Shown here one piece after another: positions 41,171 to 48,835 of a stretch of 64,000 bases of DNA. The stretch is from Leifsonia sp. Leaf264. GTDB lineage: Bacteria; Actinomycetota; Actinomycetes; Actinomycetales; Microbacteriaceae. The DNA lies in contig NZ_LMMR01000011.1 of assembly GCF_001422325.1 (NCBI RefSeq), forward strand, positions 31,769 through 95,768, in the 5' to 3' direction. Below the pieces are notes generated by a model. That model saw nothing but the letters and a program-made list of their open reading frames with translations. It was not told the DNA's origin and did not search any database. The position numbers were made by a program, and so were the translations under genes. The stretch's first letter is position 1, and every line of letters begins with the position of its first letter.

Positions 41171-42406
41171 ATGCCCCTCTCCCGACGCCAGGTCTATCGA
41201 CGTCGCAGAATCGTCGTGTTCAGCGCTCTCGCCATCGTTCTCGCCGCTGTCATTTACAGCACCACCACCCTGACGGCCGCGGTTCCCGCGACAGCGGCAT
41301 CCGTCACCCAGCCCACGATCGCGGCCCAGCCTGCCGCCCAGCTGACGTGGCCCGACTTCGGCAGCGGTGCTGTCGGAGCCGTCGGCTTCGACGGACTGCT
41401 CGGATCGCACGGCGACCCTGACGCCGCGGTGCCCATCGCGAGCATCACCAAGGTGATCACGGCGCTCGTCGTGCTCGACGCCAAGCCCATCGCAGCCGGC
41501 GAGGAGGGTCCGACGATCACCTACACGGATGCCGATGTCGACATCTACTACGAGCAGGTGGCGGAGAACGCCTCGGTGGCCCCGGTCTCGGCGGGCCTCG
41601 AGCTGAGCGAGAAGCAATCGCTGACGGTCATGCTCCTGCCGTCGGCGGGCAACTACAGCCAGTCGCTGGCCATCTGGGCCTTCGGATCGGTGGACGCGTA
41701 CCTGGATGCCGCCCAGAAGTGGGTCGCCGACCACGGCCTCACGAACACCACCGTGGCAGACACCAGCGGTCTCTCCGACGACAGCGCGAGCAGCCCGACA
41801 GATCTCATCGCCCTGGCCAAGATCGCCGTGGCCGATCCGACGGTCACCTCGATCGTGTCGCAGAAGAGCGCCGACATCCCGGGCGTCGGAGTCGTGCAGA
41901 ACACCAACAAGATGCTGGGCAGTCACGGTGTCGACGGCATCAAGACCGGGACCAACGACAACTCGGGTGCCACGCTCCTGTTCTCGGCGAAGTACACCGT
42001 CGGATCGCAGACCGTGACAGTGGTCGGAGCCATGCTCGGCGGCGCCTCGATGGGCGACCACGACGTGCTCGACGCGGCCGTCGGCACCCTTCTCGACGGC
42101 GTGGCCGCCGGATTCCACGAGGTGCCGTTGACGACGGCCGGGGCGCCATCAGCCACCTACGCCTCGCCCTGGGGCGACACGGCGACGGCGGTCAGTGCGA
42201 AAGACGCCACAGCGCTCACCTGGTCCGACACCGCCGTGAGCGGCGTGGCCGAGGCGAAGACTGTGCGCAAGGCCGATGATGGCGACACCGTCGGAGCCCT
42301 CACCTTCACCGTCGGCGCCCAGACCATCGAGGTGCCCCTCGTTCTGCAGGGTTCGATCGACGATCCCGGAGCCGGCTGGCGACTGACCCACCCGGGCGAG
42401 CTGTAG
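41171..42406 (+). CDS. Serine-type D-Ala-D-Ala carboxypeptidase (PBP, S11-like)
   Basis: 411 residues. An uncleaved or cleaved N-terminal hydrophobic helix (about 14-38) exports it. The active site has SITK (Ser91, Lys94) and KTG (258-260). The middle motif, normally S-x-N, reads S-A-G-N (158-161), so the expected Asn position is Gly with Asn one residue later. It trims peptidoglycan stem peptides outside the membrane. The C-terminal part (about 330-411) is a beta-rich accessory domain. The message is probably leaderless. Confidence 0.88.
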   Translation: MPLSRRQVYRRRRIVVFSALAIVLAAVIYSTTTLTAAVPATAASVTQPTIAAQPAAQLTWPDFGSGAVGAVGFDGLLGSHGDPDAAVPIASITKVITALVVLDAKPIAAGEEGPTITYTDADVDIYYEQVAENASVAPVSAGLELSEKQSLTVMLLPSAGNYSQSLAIWAFGSVDAYLDAAQKWVADHGLTNTTVADTSGLSDDSASSPTDLIALAKIAVADPTVTSIVSQKSADIPGVGVVQNTNKMLGSHGVDGIKTGTNDNSGATLLFSAKYTVGSQTVTVVGAMLGGASMGDHDVLDAAVGTLLDGVAAGFHEVPLTTAGAPSATYASPWGDTATAVSAKDATALTWSDTAVSGVAEAKTVRKADDGDTVGALTFTVGAQTIEVPLVLQGSIDDPGAGWRLTHPGEL

Positions 42407-42426
42407 CCGGAACCGAGCAGTTCCGG
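42407..42426. terminator. Bidirectional terminator
   Basis: CCGGAAC and GTTCCGG form a perfect 7-base stem with a 6-base loop, directly after the carboxypeptidase stop and 18 bases before the stop of the convergent SGNH gene. Confidence 0.7.
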
Positions 42427-42444
42427 GGGAGCGGCGCCAGCCGA

Positions 42445-43260
42445 TCAGCTGACGGAGTCCGGGTCCAGAACCTCGTAGGGAACAGCATCCGGACGCTTCG
42501 GCAGCACGTGGTCGCCTGACGACTGGTGGCGGATGCGGCGCAGGACCCACGGCACGAGGTACTCGCGTGCCCACTGGATGTCCTCGCCGCGCGCCTGGCG
42601 CCAGGTCGCGGCGGGGAGCGGTTCTGGCCTCATCGGCTCGAGAGAGTTCTCGACGTTGAGCGAGGACAGAACGAGACGTGCCACCTCGTGGTGGCCGAGC
42701 GGGTTGAGGTGCAGTCTGTCGGGCGCCCACATGCGGGTGTCCTGGATGGGGGTGAAGCCCCACTGGTCGGCGACGACGCAGTCGAACTTCGCGGCGATGG
42801 TGCGGATGTTCTCGTTGTAGATCGCCACCTTGCCGCGGATGCCGCGGAACACGGGGGAGAAGCCGACATCCGTCGCCGTGAAGATCACGACGGTGGCGCG
42901 GTCGCTGGTGAGGCGCTCGATGATCTTCTCGAAGGTCGCCGACACGAGGTCGGGGTCGGATCCGGGCCTGATGACGTCGTTGCCGCCGGCCGAGATCGTG
43001 ATGAGGTCGGGGTGTAATGCCAGCGCCGGCTCGACCTGCTCATCGAGGATCTGCTGGATGAGCTTGCCGCGCACCGCGAGATTGCCGTACGCGAAGTCGT
43101 CCGAGCCCTGGGCGAGCACCTCGGCGACACGATCGGCCCAGCCGCGATGCCCACCGGGACGGCTGGGCTCCGGGTCGCCGATGCCCTCGGTGAAGGAGTC
43201 GCCGATGGCCACGTAGCGCGACCACGGATGCTGAGGCTCTGAATTCGTTTCTCTCGTCAT
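42445..43260 (-). CDS. SGNH/GDSL hydrolase
   Basis: 271 residues. Block I is AIGDSFTEGIGD (Ser22), block II Gly in NLAVRGKL, block III ISAGGNDV (Asn) and block V DRLHLNPLGH (Asp and His). No signal peptide, so it appears cytoplasmic. These enzymes hydrolyse esters or acyl groups of lipids or sugars. ATG 43260 is chosen because the catalytic block starts 20 residues later; the frame runs far upstream but overlaps the helicase gene on the other strand. Confidence 0.92.
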   Translation of the reverse strand: MTRETNSEPQHPWSRYVAIGDSFTEGIGDPEPSRPGGHRGWADRVAEVLAQGSDDFAYGNLAVRGKLIQQILDEQVEPALALHPDLITISAGGNDVIRPGSDPDLVSATFEKIIERLTSDRATVVIFTATDVGFSPVFRGIRGKVAIYNENIRTIAAKFDCVVADQWGFTPIQDTRMWAPDRLHLNPLGHHEVARLVLSSLNVENSLEPMRPEPLPAATWRQARGEDIQWAREYLVPWVLRRIRHQSSGDHVLPKRPDAVPYEVLDPDSVS

Positions 43261-43400
43261 GGCGTTTCCATTCTGCACACTTCGATCACCATCACGCACC
43301 TGTTGCTTCGCGTGCGCGTGATCCTGGCTGACACGCCCGGACGCCACTGCCGGTACGCCCGGAGATCCGCGGGACGGCTCCGGGTGTCGGCGGACTCGGG

Positions 43401-43406
43401 TAGATT
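43401..43406 (+). promoter_or_regulatory. Putative -10 box of the helicase gene (leaderless)
   Basis: TAGATT ends 7 bases before the GTG at 43414. This supports GTG as the true start. Confidence 0.5.
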
Positions 43407-43413
43407 TGGGCCA

Positions 43414-45222
43414 GTGAGTACACCGCTGCCGGAAGGCCCCATCCCGGGAACCGCAGCGGCAGAGCACCTCTCCCCGGCGTTCCCCGATCGCGCGGCGTGG
43501 GGAACAGCGACCAAGCTGCGTGCCTGGCAGGCGGAGGCCCTCGATGCCTACTTCGAGAAGCAGCCGCGCGACTTCCTCGCCGCCGCGACACCCGGGGCGG
43601 GCAAGACCACGTTCGCGCTCCGTCTCGCCGCCGAACTGCGCGGTCGCGGTGTCATCGACCGCATCACCGTCGTCGCACCGACCGAGCACCTGAAGAAGCA
43701 GTGGGCGGATGCCGCAGCGAGAGCCGGCATCCGACTCGATCCGTACTTCCGCAATGCGCACGGCAGCTACGGCCGGCACTTCCACGGCGTCGCCGTCACC
43801 TATGCGCAGGTCGCGGCTCGGGCGGCCCTGCACCGGGAACTGACGCAGTCCGGACGCACGCTGGTGATCCTCGACGAGGTGCACCACGGCGGCGACGCTC
43901 TCAGCTGGGGTGACGCCATCCGTGAGGCGTTCGAGCCGGCGACGCGTCGTCTCTCCCTCACCGGAACGCCGTTCCGTTCGGACACGGCACCGATTCCGTT
44001 CGTGGACTACGCCCCCGACGAGCACGGCATCCGCACCTCGCAGACCGACTACAACTACGGCTACGGGCGGGCCCTCGCCGACGGCGTCGTGCGCCCGGTC
44101 ATGTTCATGGTCTACGCCGGGTCGATGAAGTGGCGCACCAGGGCCGGTGACGAGATGGAGGCGAGGCTCGGCGAGGGCAACACCAAGGACATCACCTCGC
44201 AGGCCTGGCGCACGGCGCTGGAACCGAAGGGCGAGTGGATCCCGGCCGTGCTCCGCGCTGCCGATCGCCGCCTCACCGAGGTTCGCCACACGATCCCGGA
44301 TGCCGGGGGACTGGTCATCGCGACCGACCAGACCATGGCGCGGGCCTACGCCGCGATCCTGCAGGACATCACCGGCCAGCCGCCCACCGTGGTGCTCTCC
44401 GACGAGAAGGAGGCCAGCGACAGGATCGAGCAGTTCGCCGGGAACACCAGCCGCTGGCTCGTGGCCGTGCGCATGGTCTCCGAGGGTGTCGACGTGCCGC
44501 GTCTGGCCGTCGGCGTCTACGCGACCAGTTCGTCGACCCCGCTGTTCTTCGCCCAGGCGATCGGGCGCTTCGTTCGGGCCCGCCGTCGCGGAGAGACCGC
44601 ATCCGTGTTCCTGCCGAACGTGCCGATTCTCATGGCACTCGCAGCGGCCCTCGAGCTCGAACGCGACCACGCCCTCGACCGTCGACGTGACGAGGCCGAG
44701 GGCGACATGTACAACCCCGAGGACGCGATGGTCGCTGCCGCGAACCGCGAGGAGCGCGCCTCCGAGGCCCTCACCGACGAGTTCAGCTTCGAGGCGCTGG
44801 CGGCCAGCGCCGACTTCGACCGGGTGCTGTTCGACGGTCACGAGTACGGCACCCTCGCCGAGCCCGGCAGCCTCGAGGAACTCGACTTCATCGGCATCCC
44901 CGGTCTTCTTGAGCCCGAGCAGGTGTCTGACCTGCTGCGCACCCGTCAGGCGCGACAGGCCCGCCGCGCGAACGAACGTCGCCGCAGCGCACCGGAGGAC
45001 GCCGAGCCCGAGGACGTGCCGTTATACCGCACGATCAAGGAGCAGCGCACGCTGCTCTCCAGCCTCGTGGGTATGTGGTCGAAGCTCTCGGGCGAGCCGC
45101 ACGCGATGATCCACACTGAACTGCGGCGGCTGTGCGGCGGTCCCGCCGTGCCGCAGGCCAGTGTCACCCAGCTGCAGGCACGTATCGAACTGCTGCGCAA
45201 GAGGCTCGGCCGCTCGCACTGA
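43414..45222 (+). CDS. DEAD/DEAH-box (DEVH) SF2 helicase
   Basis: 602 residues. RAWQAEALDAYF is the Q-like motif, AATPGAGKTTFALRLA the Walker A, VVAPTEHLKKQW motif Ia, ILDEVHHGGD the DEVH Walker B, SLTGTPFRSD motif III, and the C-terminal RecA domain has VRMVSEGVDVP and QAIGRFVRARR (motif VI). Similar to ComFA/RAD25-like bacterial helicases; the substrate is unknown. The C-terminal ~100 residues are charged. The GTG start with TAGATT 7 bases upstream suggests a leaderless mRNA. Confidence 0.92.
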   Translation: MSTPLPEGPIPGTAAAEHLSPAFPDRAAWGTATKLRAWQAEALDAYFEKQPRDFLAAATPGAGKTTFALRLAAELRGRGVIDRITVVAPTEHLKKQWADAAARAGIRLDPYFRNAHGSYGRHFHGVAVTYAQVAARAALHRELTQSGRTLVILDEVHHGGDALSWGDAIREAFEPATRRLSLTGTPFRSDTAPIPFVDYAPDEHGIRTSQTDYNYGYGRALADGVVRPVMFMVYAGSMKWRTRAGDEMEARLGEGNTKDITSQAWRTALEPKGEWIPAVLRAADRRLTEVRHTIPDAGGLVIATDQTMARAYAAILQDITGQPPTVVLSDEKEASDRIEQFAGNTSRWLVAVRMVSEGVDVPRLAVGVYATSSSTPLFFAQAIGRFVRARRRGETASVFLPNVPILMALAAALELERDHALDRRRDEAEGDMYNPEDAMVAAANREERASEALTDEFSFEALAASADFDRVLFDGHEYGTLAEPGSLEELDFIGIPGLLEPEQVSDLLRTRQARQARRANERRRSAPEDAEPEDVPLYRTIKEQRTLLSSLVGMWSKLSGEPHAMIHTELRRLCGGPAVPQASVTQLQARIELLRKRLGRSH

Positions 45223-45225
45223 CCG

Positions 45226-45521
45226 GTGTGCGACGAGCCCGACATCGACCTGGCCCGACGGATCACCGACCTCGGCTCCGAGCTCGGCCTCGACTCTCGG
45301 CGCTCCGTGATGACCGCTCCGGCGTGGACGGCCCTCCTGACCGGTGATGCGACGTCGCAGGGCCGCGGTTCTCCCAGGACGGGATCCGGGAGGGCACCGG
45401 GCGTGTGCCCGATCTGTGGTTCGGAGACGCCGGGGAGGCCGTCTCCTCGAACCAGCGGTTCCACCTCGAGGTGATCGCCGATCAGGACGGCAACACCGGC
45501 GTGATCTGCGTCGCCGCCTGA
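45226..45521 (+). pseudogene. Remnant of a pterin-dehydratase/VOC (glyoxalase) fusion gene
   Basis: The first frame gives EPDIDLARRITDLGSELGLDSRR, which resembles the segment joining a 4a-hydroxytetrahydrobiopterin dehydratase domain to a VOC domain, then a weak FW-like segment AWTALLTGD. Near 45357-45370 the similarity shifts to another frame, VPDLWFGDAGEAVSSNQRFHLEV, then directly IADQDGNTGVICVAA and a stop. In intact VOC proteins about 30 residues lie between HLEV and IADQDGN, so there is an internal deletion plus a frameshift, and the dehydratase N-terminus is missing. Confidence 0.7.
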
Positions 45522-45541
45522 GGATCTGCCGCGGCCGCGGC

Positions 45542-45910
45542 TCAGGAGCGGTCGTGGAGCGTGATGTTGTAGCCGTCGAGGTCGGCGAACGTGAAGGTGC
45601 GACCGAACGGGCCGTCTATGGGAGCCGAGACGATGGTGTGCCCGTCGGTTGCGAGGGCATCGTGAATGGCCTGCACGTCCGTGGCGTTAAGCCAGATCGC
45701 GGCGCCGATCCCGGGCTGGGGGACCGAGGACAGATCGGTGCCCGGCACGATGTCCCGGAGGGCGAACGCGACCGGCGTCGTCTCGAAGACGACGGCATGG
45801 GGTGGTCCGGACTGGGAACGGACGAGACCGAGGTACTGCTCGTAGAACGCCCGGGAGGCGTCGAGGTCGCGTGTCTGGAGCGAGATGAAGTCGGGTCCGG
45901 TGACGGGCAT
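45542..45910 (-). CDS. VOC-superfamily (glyoxalase-like) protein under MarR-type operator
   Basis: 122 residues. PDFISLQTRDLDASRAFYEQYLGL at the start and FTFADLDGYNITLHD at the end give the VOC fold, with conserved metal-ligand positions partly retained. It may detoxify an electrophile or antibiotic; the reaction is unknown. AAGGAG lies 9 bases before the ATG. It is divergent from a MarR regulator, and two palindromes lie in the 63-base gap, so it is probably the repressor's target gene. Confidence 0.88.
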   Translation of the reverse strand: MPVTGPDFISLQTRDLDASRAFYEQYLGLVRSQSGPPHAVVFETTPVAFALRDIVPGTDLSSVPQPGIGAAIWLNATDVQAIHDALATDGHTIVSAPIDGPFGRTFTFADLDGYNITLHDRS

Positions 45911-45930
45911 GGGTGGAACTCCTTGTCGGC

Positions 45931-45948
45931 GTGTCAGTTTTATGACAC
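45931..45948. promoter_or_regulatory. MarR operator 1
   Basis: GTGTCA-6-TGACAC is an inverted repeat 21 bases upstream of the VOC gene start, and probably overlaps its -10 region (ATAAAACT on the minus strand). Confidence 0.65.
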
Positions 45949-45957
45949 ACCACCACT

Positions 45958-45975
45958 ATGTCAGAATACTGACAT
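45958..45975. promoter_or_regulatory. MarR operator 2, overlapping the marR start codon
   Basis: ATGTCAG-4-CTGACAT is a perfect 7+7 inverted repeat. Its right arm contains the ATG of the MarR gene. The TGTCA/TGACA core is shared with operator 1; centres are 27 bases apart. Confidence 0.7.
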
Positions 45976-46435
45976 GAGTCACGTCGACGATGGAATCGAG
46001 CTCGAGACCTCCCTGGGCTACCTGCTCAAAGAGGCCTCCAGCGCATTGCGGATGGCCATGGAGGCCGTGCTGCGGCCACTCGGCATGACGGTGACGCATT
46101 ACTCCTGTCTCGAACTGCTCTCTCAACGCCCGGGCCTGTCGAATTCCGAACTCGCGCGCGGAGCCTTCGTGACGCGACAGTCGATGAACGTGCTGCTGCA
46201 GACGCTGGAGCGCGAGGGTCTCGTGACCCGCCCGGCCGAGGCTCCGGTCGGGAAGGTCCTGCCCACCCGGCTCACGTCGCGGGGTCGGCAGAGTCTAGAG
46301 AAGGCATCCGTCGCCGTCCGATCCGTGGAGCTCCGGATGCTGCAGGGCATGTCGCCGCAGGAGCAGACCGCGGCGTTCGTCGTCCTCCAACACATGGTCC
46401 GGTCCCTCCGGGCCGGGGACGACAGCGGGGCGTAG
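45974..46435 (+). CDS. MarR-family transcriptional regulator
   Basis: 153 residues. The winged helix covers about 30-105: MTVTHYSCLELLSQRPGLSNSELARGAFVTRQSMNVLLQTLEREGLVTRP (ends shown) with PTRLTSRGRQ as the wing. Flanking helices form the dimer interface. No ribosome binding site is visible before the ATG, which lies inside an operator palindrome, so the gene is probably autoregulated with a leaderless or near-leaderless message. The divergent VOC gene is its likely target. Confidence 0.93.
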   Translation: MSHVDDGIELETSLGYLLKEASSALRMAMEAVLRPLGMTVTHYSCLELLSQRPGLSNSELARGAFVTRQSMNVLLQTLEREGLVTRPAEAPVGKVLPTRLTSRGRQSLEKASVAVRSVELRMLQGMSPQEQTAAFVVLQHMVRSLRAGDDSGA

Positions 46436-46521
46436 GGGCCCCGGGTCGGCACCGGCGAAGCAGTCCAGTTGCTTCGGATTGGCTGTCGCGGGCAGCGCCT
46501 GACGACTGATTGCATCGATTC

Positions 46522-46962
46522 ATGCACGATGACCTGCTCTTCTCCTCCGACCCTGTTCGCATAGACGTCGATCGCGTTCATCAGTGGCTCTCCGACGAGT
46601 CGTACTGGGCCCGCGGCCGCACGCGAGAGGCGCATGAGGTGGCGATGGCCGGATCACGGAACTACGGCGTCTTCGATGCCTCGACCGGTGCCCAGCTCGG
46701 TTACGCACGCGCGATCACGGATGGCGCGACGTTCGCCTGGATCGCAGATGTCTTCGTCGACTCTGCGGCGCGAGGCAGGGGAGTCGGCGTGCACCTCATG
46801 AAGGGGATCATGGCGGACCTCGAGCCGCTCGGATTGAAGCGCACGGCTCTCTTCACGGCCGACGCCCACGGACTCTACGAGAAGTTCGGTTTCCACCGGA
46901 TCACGGATGCGGAGTCGTGGATGATGCGCTGGGGTGCGGGTTACGGGCCCACCGCGGTCTGA
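46522..46962 (+). CDS. GNAT-family N-acetyltransferase
   Basis: 146 residues. The GNAT core is visible in WIADVFVDSAARGRGVGVHLMKGIM (motif A with the R-G-R-G-V-G acetyl-CoA loop) followed by KRTALFTADAHGLYEKFGFH (motif B). The acceptor could be an amine, peptide or antibiotic and cannot be told. ATG 46522 is preferred over the upstream in-frame TTG at 46510. It lies 86 bases after the MarR gene in the same direction, and that gap has no visible structure. Confidence 0.9.
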   Translation: MHDDLLFSSDPVRIDVDRVHQWLSDESYWARGRTREAHEVAMAGSRNYGVFDASTGAQLGYARAITDGATFAWIADVFVDSAARGRGVGVHLMKGIMADLEPLGLKRTALFTADAHGLYEKFGFHRITDAESWMMRWGAGYGPTAV

Positions 46963-47019
46963 CCTCGGTGGTCGGTGTCATCGTCGACGCCGCGCCGCAG
47001 CAGGGTCAGGCCGCAGGGC

Positions 47020-47622
47020 TCAGCTCACGCGGCGATAGCGGATGTGGGTCGCCAGGGACGAGTGCAGCAGCTCCACGGGCTCGAACCCGAAGTCGACGCC
47101 CTCGAAGATCCGCTCGCCGGAACCGAGCAGCACGGGGGCGACGTCCAGCGTGAGCTCATCGATGACCCCGGCGGTCAGGGCCTGCCTCACCGTGGCAGCA
47201 CCGCCAGCGATGTCGATGCCGCGGTCACCGGCAGCCTCGACGGCGAGGGCGTACGCGGCGTCGAAGCCATCGGTGACGAAGTGGAACGACGTGCCGCCCT
47301 GCATCTCGATCGGCTCGTGCGGGTGATGCGTGAGAACGAAGACCGGCGCGTGGTACGGGGGCTCGTCTCCCCACCAGCCGCGCCAGTCCGGGTCCCACTC
47401 GCCGCGGTCCGGCGAGAACATGTTGCGCCCCATCACGTAGGCGCCGCGGGGCCGCATCAGCCAACCGGCTGCGATCTCGTCGGCCTCGTTCGCACGCTCG
47501 TCGCCCATATGCCACCGGTGGAGCTCGATCCCGCGCGTCCCGAGCCCCTGCGCGAGGCTCTGGTCGGGCCCGGCGACGAACCCGTCGAGCGAGATCGACA
47601 TGTGGCAGGTGGTGTCCGACAT
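47020..47622 (-). CDS. RibD C-terminal/dihydrofolate-reductase-like protein
   Basis: 200 residues. CHMSISLDGFVAGPDQS opens the DHFR-like fold, GRNMF carries the NADP-contact region, VFVLTHHPHEPI and IDIAGGAATVRQALTAGVIDELTLDVAPVLLGSGERIFEG close it. Such RibD_C-domain proteins are NADPH-dependent reductases of unknown substrate, distinct from folA. ATG 47622 has AAAGGGG upstream. Convergent with the GNAT gene. Confidence 0.9.
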   Translation of the reverse strand: MSDTTCHMSISLDGFVAGPDQSLAQGLGTRGIELHRWHMGDERANEADEIAAGWLMRPRGAYVMGRNMFSPDRGEWDPDWRGWWGDEPPYHAPVFVLTHHPHEPIEMQGGTSFHFVTDGFDAAYALAVEAAGDRGIDIAGGAATVRQALTAGVIDELTLDVAPVLLGSGERIFEGVDFGFEPVELLHSSLATHIRYRRVS

Positions 47623-47732
47623 CCGTGCCCCTTTCGCACGCGATCGCCTGGCGCGATCACTCGTCCGCAATCTACCCGAGGGTCATCGCGCGGTGACGGA
47701 GAACGGCGGCCCGCCAGCCGGATCCCGGGCAC

Positions 47733-48059
47733 TCACCCCGCTGCGACGGGCAGGTCGTCCACGAAGTCGGGACAGTAGGCCGACACCGCTGCCGTCACGG
47801 CGAGCGCCGAGGTCGCGTCCGACAGGCCGCTGCCCTTCATCGCCATCAGGCTGAGCTTGTAGCCGTCGTCGGGCCCGATGTCGAACAGTGCGCAGAGACT
47901 GGAGGCCTCCTTGTCGAGCTCGGCGTGGCTCTGCCCTGCCAGTCCCGGCGTGGAGAGGGCGAACGCGTAGAACGACCCGTGGTCGGATGGCGCGTCCGGT
48001 GCGGCACTGCAGCCCGCCAACAGGAGGACGGCGGCCACGACGGGGGCGATGCGTTTCAT
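47733..48059 (-). CDS. DUF732-like lipoprotein
   Basis: 108 residues. A signal peptide ends in the lipobox LLLAGC (Cys17), so it is a surface lipoprotein. The mature part is helical with two Cys (CALFDIGPDDG and SAYCPDFVDD) and resembles DUF732 proteins of mycobacteria and related genera. Function is unknown. TACTGT lies 7 bases before the ATG. A signal peptide and low complexity leave few other options. Confidence 0.8.
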   Translation of the reverse strand: MKRIAPVVAAVLLLAGCSAAPDAPSDHGSFYAFALSTPGLAGQSHAELDKEASSLCALFDIGPDDGYKLSLMAMKGSGLSDATSALAVTAAVSAYCPDFVDDLPVAAG

Positions 48060-48066
48060 GAACCCG

Positions 48067-48072
48067 ACAGTA
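48067..48072 (-). promoter_or_regulatory. Putative -10 box of the DUF732 lipoprotein gene (leaderless)
   Basis: TACTGT on the minus strand ends 7 bases before the ATG at 48059. The remaining gap to 48355 (about 280 bases) shows no supported gene. Confidence 0.4.
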
Positions 48073-48355
48073 GGCCGTGGACGCGTTCCGCCGTGAGCGC
48101 GACTCTCCGCGCTCTGCGCGTTCTCCGCACTGCGCGCGGTGGAACACGCGGACGGCGCCACCAGATCGCCGCCGACGAGCATTCGGCGACCGCCGGCACT
48201 TCCGGGCGCTGCTCGCGGGTTCGATTCCCAGCGGTATCGCTTCCCTGGTTACAGCTCTGTTTCGGTCTGCTCGGAGGACTGGGATCGGCGTCGCAGATGA
48301 TTCCATCACGCTTAGGGTTGATGCAGTATCTTCACCGCGCGAAAGGCAGTTCGAC

Positions 48356-48835
48356 ATGGATTCGAAGAAAACCGACCTCGATCGCATCGATCGTGGCCTG
48401 TTGCGAGCCCTGTCGGTGAACGCGCGCGCGTCGGGATCGATGCTCGCGGCCGAGGTGGGAGTGGCCGAGTCGACAGTATCGTTGCGGCTGCGGCGCCTGC
48501 AGGCCCTCGGGCACATCCGCGGCTACCACGCGAACATCGACCTCGCCACGTTGGGCGCGTCGCTGCAGGCGCTCATCGCCGTGCGGCTGGCCAAGCACGC
48601 CCGCGACGAGATCGACGCCTTCAGGGCGGCAGCGCCGCACCTGCCCGGGGTCATCAGCCTGTACCACATGGCCGGCGCCGACGACTATCTGCTGCATGTC
48701 GCCGCCCATGACGCCAACGAGCTGCGCGACTTCGTGCTGACCCACCTCACCGGCCACCCGGCCGTCGCCCACACCGAGACCAACCTCATCTTCGAGCACG
48801 CCGACGGCGACGGCTGGCAGGAGCTCCTCAAGTGA
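48356..48835 (+). CDS. Lrp/AsnC-family transcriptional regulator
   Basis: 159 residues. The N-terminal helix-turn-helix (about 8-55) reads DRIDRGLLRALSVNARASGSMLAAEVGVAESTVSLRLRRLQALGHIRGY (ends shown). The C-terminal RAM domain (about 75-150) has the typical VISLYHMAGADDYLLHVAA. AAAGG lies before the ATG. Its TGA overlaps the GTG of the rubrerythrin-VIT gene (GTGA), so regulator and transporter are coupled. AsnC proteins usually sense amino acids; metal or redox ligands would be unusual here. Confidence 0.92.
   Translation: MDSKKTDLDRIDRGLLRALSVNARASGSMLAAEVGVAESTVSLRLRRLQALGHIRGYHANIDLATLGASLQALIAVRLAKHARDEIDAFRAAAPHLPGVISLYHMAGADDYLLHVAAHDANELRDFVLTHLTGHPAVAHTETNLIFEHADGDGWQELLK

Noticed and set aside
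48216..48230. CGGGTTCGATTCCCA, resembling a tRNA T arm
   Set aside because: The outer stem positions do not pair and no acceptor or anticodon arm can be built around it on either strand.
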